From positions 62,001 to 126,000 of the forward strand of contig JALHQC010000001.1 in the NCBI GenBank assembly GCA_022842165.1: a stretch of DNA of 64,000 nt, in the 5' to 3' direction. The notes below the pieces were generated by a model. That model worked only from the letters and a program-made list of their open reading frames with translations. It did not search any database and was not told where the DNA came from. The stretch's first letter is position 1; each line of letters opens with the position of its first letter. This DNA is from a bacterium. GTDB taxonomy: Bacteria > Pseudomonadota > Alphaproteobacteria > Rhizobiales > Aestuariivirgaceae. The position numbers were made by a program, and so were the translations under genes. This document shows, piece by piece, positions 25,857-30,228 of the stretch.

Positions 25857-26009
25857 CTATTCGCAAACAGTTGAATTAGACCGTCCATCCCATTCAATAT
25901 GACAGTCGCCGGATTGCTGACTTTTACCTGATGGCCGAGTGGATAAAAACCATGCAATGCCAGCGACCAATACAATCATGAACAATATCTCAAAAATTTT
26001 CTCTCCCAT
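25857..26009 (-). CDS. 50-aa single-pass membrane peptide coupled to the transposase
   Basis: An ORF too short for routine ORF calling. It begins MGEKIFEILFMIVLVAGIAW and has one N-terminal hydrophobic helix (residues about 5-22), followed by a polar tail with two cysteines (GDCHIEWDG, STVCE). Its ATG overlaps the transposase stop as TGATG, a classical arrangement for translational coupling, and its TAG stop ends two bases short of the terminal repeat. No family was recognised. Position and coupling suggest it is expressed with the transposase; it could be an accessory or cargo peptide. That it is made is an inference. Confidence 0.5.
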   Translation of the reverse strand: MGEKIFEILFMIVLVAGIAWFLSTRPSGKSQQSGDCHIEWDGRSNSTVCE

Positions 26010-26887
26010 CAGATGAGTTTCCTTTTATATGTTTTTGGCCGTCCCGGCTTTGGTGCGATTTCATCCATCGCTGCCACGATTTCTTCCCATGACCAAAGAC
26101 GGTCCGTCAATCCCGCTGCCATTGCAGGGGTAACGCGCAAGGTCTTATGGATACGAACCCAATTGTACCAGACGGCCCAGATCGCAACCATGTGTACGTG
26201 GCTCTCGAACTTCTTTGAGAAGGCATTTGTCAGCCGCGTGAAGCGGCGATTGTGCATCCGCATGGTGAGATTAGACCGCTCCACATAGGACGTGCTGACG
26301 TGCTTCGGATCGGGATCGCCCTCAACGCGGTGCTTCTGTGTGCCGATGCACTCAGCAGGGCTGTACTTGCCCTTGGCAGCTTCGGGAGACGCCCCATAGA
26401 CCTTGTGCAGGACCGCGTAGTCAATATCGCCACCGAACGCACCTTCGACGGCCTGTAGATATGCCTTATGACCGTCCGTGGTGAGCTGCACCCGATTGGC
26501 AAGGCGTTGGCGCATGTCGTCCATGAAGGCAATTGCATACTCGCTATCGCGGCCACCTACGAGCCAAGAGACGATGAGCTTGCTGTCGGCCTCAATTCCT
26601 GTCCACGTCCACGTGTCGCCAGCGCCATCAGGAGCAGCCTTAGCGGCGGCTACGTTCTTGGCCTTAGCATAGGTGAACGACCAGATTTCATCGCATTGAA
26701 CCCGCTTGGCATTAACGCCCCGCACCTTGTCATCGTGGAATGCAGCGCAGAACTTGCCAGCATCCACAAGCATCTTCGCCACTGTATTGATGCTGGTATC
26801 GGTCAGCCGGGACACGGCCCGCATCGATGTTCCTTCACAGAGAAGGCTGAGGATTTGAGCGCGGGCTTTCAGGGACAATTTGTTCAT
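26009..26887 (-). CDS. IS1-like DDE transposase
   Basis: 292 aa from the ATG at 26887. An N-terminal helix-turn-helix (GTSMRAVSRLTDTSINTVAK) is followed by a DDE domain with D66 in QCDEIWSFTYAKAK, D138 in LTTDGHKAYL and E203 in YVERSNLTMR. Alphaproteobacterial relatives are annotated as IS1-family transposases. AGGG lies only three bases before the ATG, a poor distance for free initiation. The frame is open upstream apart from two UAA codons and continues directly into the 273-aa ORF, so the enzyme may also be made as the C-terminal half of a readthrough product. It ends with TGA. Confidence 0.88.
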   Translation of the reverse strand: MNKLSLKARAQILSLLCEGTSMRAVSRLTDTSINTVAKMLVDAGKFCAAFHDDKVRGVNAKRVQCDEIWSFTYAKAKNVAAAKAAPDGAGDTWTWTGIEADSKLIVSWLVGGRDSEYAIAFMDDMRQRLANRVQLTTDGHKAYLQAVEGAFGGDIDYAVLHKVYGASPEAAKGKYSPAECIGTQKHRVEGDPDPKHVSTSYVERSNLTMRMHNRRFTRLTNAFSKKFESHVHMVAIWAVWYNWVRIHKTLRVTPAMAAGLTDRLWSWEEIVAAMDEIAPKPGRPKTYKRKLI

Positions 26888-26896
26888 GTCCCTAAG

Positions 26897-26917
26897 TTAC
26901 CGCAAACAACTACCTTA
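26897..26917 (-). other. Two in-frame UAA codons joining the 273-aa ORF to the transposase
   Basis: On the minus strand the 273-aa ORF ends with TAA at 26917-26915. Reading on in the same frame gives GGT AGT TGT TTG CGG, a second TAA at 26899-26897, CTT AGG GAC and then the transposase ATG at 26887. Both stops are UAA, the codon read by the UUA anticodon of the tRNA at 28004-28099. Double suppression would give about 575 residues. Confidence 0.9.
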
Positions 26918-27736
26918 AGCAAGCATATTTTTCATTTCCAAATCGTCTTGGTCGTCCTGCTCCTTCGCGTTATCCACAGGGCGAGCCGAGACAGGCGCTG
27001 CTTTCTTCCGCGCTAGTTCCTTTCGCTTCAAGGCAACCATGGTTTCAACCATATCAAGCGCCTCTTCGGTATCTAAGCCCGGAGAAGCAACGATCCGCAC
27101 ATACATGCCTTCCTCAAAGTCATAGCGGCTAATAGAACGCTCTTCGCTAAACTTTTCAGTGCTTTGCATGGTGATCATGGGAGGCTGCAAAACCCTATTG
27201 GTGGGCTGCGGCTGTGGCATAGTGTGTGTCATCGCAATGGGCTCCTCATCATGTTCGATGACCCCATCATATGACGCACCTTCCCGGCTTACCATGTCTG
27301 ATGTTTCACGGTAGGCACTGATAACGTTACCCAAGGCCGATTCCGCGAACCCATTGCGTATGAGATAGTTACGCAAAAGGTCGTCATTAGGCATCTGTCC
27401 CGGAAACTTCTCCATGAGCTCAGCAAACAAAGCCGGAGAAACAGCAGCCTCCCTGATTGCAGACGCCTTTTCCTGCGGATTATGAGGGTGCAGAATGCGC
27501 ATCGCCCTATCACTGACGCGCAAATCCTCCCCTGAACGCTCAAGAAGCCCGTATTTCAGCAATGCGGATACCGCTGTTGCAGATGCTCCGTTTAGGCTGG
27601 AGTATCCCAACCCTTTAGCGACTACTTCGCGGGGGGCAAAATGCAGGTGCTGCACTTTATACAAGCCTGCAATTCGGTTGATTGCTTCCTGCAGGCCCAT
27701 TGCCGGGTAATTTGGGGAACGTACTCGTTTTTCCAT
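26915..27736 (-). CDS. 273-aa ORF with winged-helix-like N-terminus, in frame with the transposase
   Basis: Residues 10-90 look like a winged helix domain (LQEAINRIAGLYKVQHLHF, NGASATAVSALLKYGLLER, RVSDRAMRIL). The middle (95-150) is helical. The tail is polar and acidic-basic, with MVALKRKELARKKAAP near the end. It resembles unnamed rhizobial proteins, perhaps the DUF5343 type. The start at 27736 has GGAG upstream and an in-frame TAG just before it. It ends with UAA, nine sense or stop codons before the transposase in the same frame. By analogy with InsA of IS1 it could bind the element's ends or promoter, alone as repressor or fused as transposase; this is inference. Confidence 0.6.
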   Translation of the reverse strand: MEKRVRSPNYPAMGLQEAINRIAGLYKVQHLHFAPREVVAKGLGYSSLNGASATAVSALLKYGLLERSGEDLRVSDRAMRILHPHNPQEKASAIREAAVSPALFAELMEKFPGQMPNDDLLRNYLIRNGFAESALGNVISAYRETSDMVSREGASYDGVIEHDEEPIAMTHTMPQPQPTNRVLQPPMITMQSTEKFSEERSISRYDFEEGMYVRIVASPGLDTEEALDMVETMVALKRKELARKKAAPVSARPVDNAKEQDDQDDLEMKNMLA

Positions 27737-27753
27737 TTTCTAACTCCATCCTC

Positions 27754-27862
27754 TAACGTCTGATTGGCGTTATACGCTAAGAGCATTCGGAATGGAAGGG
27801 AGTACTTTGCTGTACGTTAGCGGCGGTAGGGTATTGCGTACACCGCAGGACTGGGCTATGAG
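27754..27862 (+). promoter_or_regulatory. Divergent control region and candidate promoter of the tRNA unit
   Basis: Candidate -35 TTGCGT (27834-27839) and -10 TATGAG (27857-27862) are separated by 17 bases and face right. Just upstream lie related inverted repeats: TAACG facing CGTTA (27754-27772), and GCGT-TAT-ACGC (27767-27777), with another ACGTTAGCG near 27814. These could be operator sites for a protein that controls both the 273-aa ORF and the tRNA transcript. Confidence 0.4.
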
Positions 27863-27883
27863 AATCACAGACTGGAGGAAACC

Positions 27884-27958
27884 ATGACCAGAAGAGCAAT
27901 AGCCTTGGCGTGCATACTCACCCACGACCAAGGCCGTAACAAGAAGGCCCGTATCTGA
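27884..27958 (+). CDS. 24-aa ORF upstream of the tRNA
   Basis: A short ORF with a strong ribosome site (GGAGGAAACC before ATG). The peptide starts MTRRAIALACILTHDQ and ends NKKARI; it is basic with one cysteine and ends in TGA. Its last five codons form the left arm of a 14-bp hairpin, so translation would affect that structure. It could be a leader peptide that controls expression of the tRNA behind it. No homologue was recognised, and translation is inferred only from the ribosome site. Confidence 0.4.
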   Translation: MTRRAIALACILTHDQGRNKKARI

Positions 27959-27990
27959 CTAATGCTGGCGAGCACGCAGATACGGGCCTT
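27944..27990 (+). other. 14-bp perfect hairpin between the small ORF and the tRNA
   Basis: AAGGCCCGTATCTG (27944-27957) pairs perfectly with CAGATACGGGCCTT (27977-27990) around a 19-base loop. No U-run follows, so it is probably a processing or attenuation structure rather than a simple terminator. The tRNA begins 13 bases later. Confidence 0.75.
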
Positions 27991-28003
27991 GGTGAGCCTC
28001 TCG

Positions 28004-28099
28004 GGAGGCGTGGCAGAGTGGTTTATCGCAGCGGTCTTTAAAACCGTCCGGGCTCCCTGAACAAGCGCCCCGTGGGTTCAAATCCCACCGCCTCCGCCA
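28004..28099 (+). tRNA. Serine-like tRNA with anticodon UUA (UAA suppressor)
   Basis: A complete class II tRNA. The acceptor arms GGAGGCG and CGCCTCC (28004-28010, 28089-28095) pair perfectly, and G73 and an encoded CCA follow. The D stem is GC plus an A-C mismatch with GG in the loop; the variable arm is 24 bases with a GGGC/GCCC stem; the T arm GTGGG-TTCAAAT-CCCAC is perfect. The anticodon stem GCGGT/ACCGT encloses the loop CTTTAAA, so U33 precedes anticodon UUA at 28038-28040, which reads the stop codon UAA. The long variable arm and G73 indicate serine charging. It is not tRNA-Sec: the acceptor is 7 bp and the anticodon is not UCA. Confidence 0.92.
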
Positions 28100-28104
28100 A
28101 TTTA

Positions 28105-28141
28105 ACGGCATCTGGATTATACACCAGGTGCCGTATTTTTT
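28105..28141 (+). terminator. Rho-independent terminator of the tRNA unit
   Basis: ACGGCATCTGG (28105-28115) pairs with CCAGGTGCCGT (28124-28134), 11 bp with one G-U, followed by A and six T. It lies five bases beyond the tRNA CCA and just before the stop of the convergent 74-aa gene. Confidence 0.9.
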
Positions 28142-28366
28142 CTATTTCTTTTGCCACCGTGCTGCGGCGGCCTTGCGCGCTATCTCTTGCCGCGTGGTTT
28201 TATCGAGCTGGTCGGTCCGGGCTTTTCCGCCCTTCGAAGCCCTGTCCATCACTGCCTGACTTGAAGATGCTTCTTCTTCTTCTTCGCCCACGGCGATCCT
28301 CATGACCTTCACGGCATTGCCGATCACGTCGGCGGGGCGTTTTTCGCCTTTGGGTCCACGGGGCAT
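28142..28366 (-). CDS. 74-aa basic cargo protein
   Basis: It begins MPRGPKGEKRPADVIGNAVK and ends in a lysine- and arginine-rich helix (IARKAAAARWQKK). Small proteins with this start and an acidic EEEEE middle are common in rhizobial genomes, where they are sometimes labelled RNA-binding without proof. The start ATGA overlaps the stop of the 82-aa gene, so both are made from one message. It ends in TAG, close to the tRNA terminator. It lies within the transposon's inverted repeats and so moves with it. Function unknown. Confidence 0.65.
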   Translation of the reverse strand: MPRGPKGEKRPADVIGNAVKVMRIAVGEEEEEASSSQAVMDRASKGGKARTDQLDKTTRQEIARKAAAARWQKK

Positions 28367-28614
28367 CAGTCGTCCTTTGCTGCAAGGCGGGCAACTTCGT
28401 CATCCGTTGCATCATCCATGGCTTCCAAGATGGCATCGGCAATGTCGCCCATATCTTCTTCTATCTCTTCCAACGGAACTCCTGCCTTCTCCGCGGCCTC
28501 TATGAAATCTTCGGCGTACCTCTGCGCCTGCTGATCGTTTTCCTGTGGATAGGGCAGCGCGTTGACGTTCTCTCGAACCCAATTGTTGAAGAACTCTATC
28601 CCTCGATCGCTCAT
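28366..28614 (-). CDS. 82-aa DUF768-like cargo protein
   Basis: An acidic helical protein, MSDRGIEFFNNWVRENV near the start and EIEEDMGDIADAILEAM towards the end, which resembles the DUF768 family of rhizobia. It has an excellent ribosome site (AAGGAGG) and is the first gene inside the right end of the element. It is coupled to the basic 74-aa gene by a 4-bp overlap; the acid/base pairing and order recall a toxin-antitoxin layout, but neither protein shows a known toxin or antitoxin motif. Confidence 0.65.
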   Translation of the reverse strand: MSDRGIEFFNNWVRENVNALPYPQENDQQAQRYAEDFIEAAEKAGVPLEEIEEDMGDIADAILEAMDDATDDEVARLAAKDD

Positions 28615-28687
28615 CGACGCCTCCTTTGCTTTCCGCCAAGCATATAGGAAGCCGCGACCGGATGCGATAGCCTGTCAAGAGAGGTCA

Positions 28688-28708
28688 ATTTCAAACTGAG
28701 ACACTACC
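28688..28708 (-). repeat. Right terminal inverted repeat
   Basis: Reverse complement of the left terminus over 21 bases; the outermost bases read ACACTACC. The second copy of TGGCACCG follows at 28709-28716. Confidence 0.93.
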
Positions 28709-28973
28709 TGGCACCGACATGGGCATGACTATGTCGTGGTGCCACTGATGGACGGCAAGGTGAAGCTCGAAACTCCCAATGGCACCAGCTTCGCCGAAAT
28801 GAAGAAGGGCGTTCCCTATTTCCGGGGCGAAGGTGTCGAGCATGACGTGATCAACGCCAACGACACCGAGTATGCGTTCATCGAGATCGAGCTGAAATAG
28901 CCGTTCAAGTGCCGTTCAGGCAGCGACTTCTAGTCTGGCTCCAACTTCAATGCCTGACAACAGAGGTCACGCC

Positions 28974-29393
28974 ATGGTCCGCGCTTCGCTTCTCGCCCTT
29001 GGTTTTCTCGCCGCCGCAACGCCCGCCTTTGCCGTCAATTTCGATGAAAATGCTCAGGGCCAGATCGAGTTCACTATGCCGTCCGGCAATGTCGGCTGCA
29101 TTTACACGCCTGCCGGCGGTACTGATACTTACGAGCCGACGGGCGGCGGGCCGGAACTCTCCTGCGACCGGGTGGAACCAGCCTATGTGCGCGTCATGAT
29201 GGGACCTGGCGGGAAGCCCAAGCGCTTCAACAAGGTGGGCGATGCCTCGTGTTGCGGATCGGAGAATGTGTTCCAGTATGGCCAGGTGTGGAAGCATGAC
29301 GGCTTCCGCTGCACGTCTTCGGCGTCGGGCCTCAGATGCTCGCGCGGCGGCCACGGCTTTTCCATGAGCCGGAAGGCCATCAAGACTTACTGA
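28974..29393 (+). CDS. Secreted DUF6636-like protein
   Basis: 139 aa. A Sec signal peptide (MVRASLLALGFLAAATPAFA) precedes a small cysteine-containing domain: FTMPSGNVGCIYTPAGG, then ELSCDR, CCGSENVFQYGQVWKHDGF and LRCSRGGHGFSMSR. The pattern resembles DUF6636, a periplasmic domain of unknown role with disulfide-forming cysteines. The ATG at 28974 fits the signal peptide and has AGAGG upstream; an in-frame start at 28950 would spoil it. It stands alone, 73 bp after the disrupted cupin gene. Confidence 0.65.
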   Translation: MVRASLLALGFLAAATPAFAVNFDENAQGQIEFTMPSGNVGCIYTPAGGTDTYEPTGGGPELSCDRVEPAYVRVMMGPGGKPKRFNKVGDASCCGSENVFQYGQVWKHDGFRCTSSASGLRCSRGGHGFSMSRKAIKTY

Positions 29394-29449
29394 AGCTTCA
29401 TCTTTCCCGTCACAAAACTTTCAAACCGGCGCGGCAGGTCTGTCACATC

Positions 29450-30118
29450 ATGACGATGCCAGATACCTGCGCGCGCGAAGGTCCCGCTTTCGAACACCGC
29501 CTTGCCACGCGGGACGGGTTTTTCGACGCCGCGACATTCACGCACGTGCTGGAGGCAGTCGAGCGTCTTGTCTCGACTGAACGGAGCTATCTCCCGGCTC
29601 ACAAGAAGGGCGGCACGGTGGCCTATTCGTCGTTGCGCGAAAAGGCTCCAATGCTCGTTGATCTTTACACTTCGGGCACCATCGCCAGGACGATCGAAGC
29701 CATCACCGGGGAACAGGTTGAGCCTACGCCGTTGCATGACGAGAGCTCCTGTTCCGTCCTGTTCTACGAGAAGCCCGGCGATCACATCGGCTGGCACTAC
29801 GACCACAATTTCTATCGCGGCCGCCACTTCACGGTGCTCATTCCGGTCGTCAATCGCGGCGCACCGGGCGGGCTTTCCACCGCGCGCCTGAAGACGAAGG
29901 GCCATGATGGCGAAACCGAGATATCCACGCCGCCAAACCGCCTGATCCTGTTCGAGGGCGCCCGCGTTCTCCACAAGGTCACGCCGATTGCCGAGGGCGA
30001 ACGCCGCGTGATCTGGAGCATGACCTATTGCACTGACTGCCGGAATTCACCCCTTCAGGGCTTGGCGCGCCGGGTGAAAGACACGGCTTTCTTTGGCCTC
30101 CGTGCGCTGTGGACCTGA
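29450..30118 (+). CDS. 2-oxoglutarate/Fe(II)-dependent oxygenase
   Basis: About 222 aa. The double-stranded beta helix carries the iron ligands in HIGWHYDHNFYRGRHFTVLI (HxD) and the distal histidine in GARVLHKVTPI, with the 2-oxoglutarate arginine in GERRVIWSMTY. It resembles prolyl-4-hydroxylase-like enzymes. The ATG at 29450 is chosen; a longer frame from 29336 overlaps the preceding gene. It lies 110 bp upstream of xsc on the same strand, with a palindromic leader between them, so a joint transcript is possible but not shown. The substrate is unknown. Confidence 0.75.
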   Translation: MTMPDTCAREGPAFEHRLATRDGFFDAATFTHVLEAVERLVSTERSYLPAHKKGGTVAYSSLREKAPMLVDLYTSGTIARTIEAITGEQVEPTPLHDESSCSVLFYEKPGDHIGWHYDHNFYRGRHFTVLIPVVNRGAPGGLSTARLKTKGHDGETEISTPPNRLILFEGARVLHKVTPIAEGERRVIWSMTYCTDCRNSPLQGLARRVKDTAFFGLRALWT

Positions 30119-30141
30119 CTGAAGCGTGCCGTCTGGCGGGA

Positions 30142-30203
30142 TTTGTCGGCTGGAACTGGCGCTGCCATGGTGCCAGATGCTAGCCTAGGGAGAAGCCGAC
30201 AAA
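30142..30203. promoter_or_regulatory. Inverted repeat in the xsc leader
   Basis: TTTGTCGGCT (30142-30151) and AGCCGACAAA (30194-30203) are perfect 10-bp complements. Between them lies a smaller imperfect palindrome around CCATGG flanked by CTGGC and GCCAG. It may be a paired operator or an mRNA hairpin before the xsc ribosome site (GAGGA). Confidence 0.5.
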
Positions 30204-30228
30204 CACTCACGCCAGAGGACAAATTCCC

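Larger units (their letters stand above)
25834..28708. mobile_element. IS1-like transposable element with cargo, 2875 bp
   Basis: Bounded by 21-bp perfect terminal inverted repeats and flanked by an 8-bp direct repeat, TGGCACCG. Contents in order: a 50-aa membrane peptide, a DDE transposase, a 273-aa winged-helix-like ORF, a regulatory gap, a 24-aa ORF, a hairpin, a UUA-anticodon tRNA with its terminator, and two small cargo genes of 74 and 82 aa. Base composition is visibly less GC-rich than the flanks. Ordinary IS1-family elements are about 0.7-1.2 kb with one or two ORFs, so this is a cargo-bearing (transporter IS) form. The intact ends and target duplication suggest fairly recent insertion. 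Confidence 0.92.
25736..28900 (+). pseudogene. Small cupin gene split by the mobile element
   Basis: The 5' part 25736-25833 encodes MTGTAKPTVFIDNDK and on to ANTGWHR. The 3' part resumes after the target duplication at 28717 with HGHDYVVVPLMDGKVKLETP and ends with a TAG at 28898-28900. Rejoining 25736-25833 to 28717-28900 restores an uninterrupted 93-codon frame with the cupin motif GWHRHGHDY. The intact protein would be a one-domain cupin of unknown substrate. It faces zur across the Zur box, so it may have been zinc-regulated. The ribosome site AGGGAG is intact; the disrupted product ends a few codons into the element at a TAG. Confidence 0.92.

Noticed and set aside
25703-25975. A 90-codon minus-strand ORF over the left end of the element
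   Set aside because: It crosses the element boundary and the cupin start, so it is created by the insertion; the 50-aa ORF in another frame, coupled to the transposase, is more credible.
26891-26914. ACAACTACC at about 26906-26914 as an inner end of a smaller IS
   Set aside because: It resembles the terminal ACACTACC over only a few bases and lacks the TCAAACTGAG that follows in the true ends; the duplicated target supports the outer ends.
28004-28099. Reading the tRNA as an ordinary Leu(UAA), Ser or selenocysteine tRNA
   Set aside because: Shifting the anticodon to UAA would break the five-pair stem GCGGT/ACCGT and lose U33. The acceptor is 7 bp and the anticodon is not UCA, so it is not tRNA-Sec. 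G73 argues against Leu.
28004-28099. The tRNA as attachment site of an integrated island
   Set aside because: No integrase gene lies nearby, no repeat of the tRNA 3' end was seen, and the tRNA lies inside an element whose own ends and target duplication are clear.
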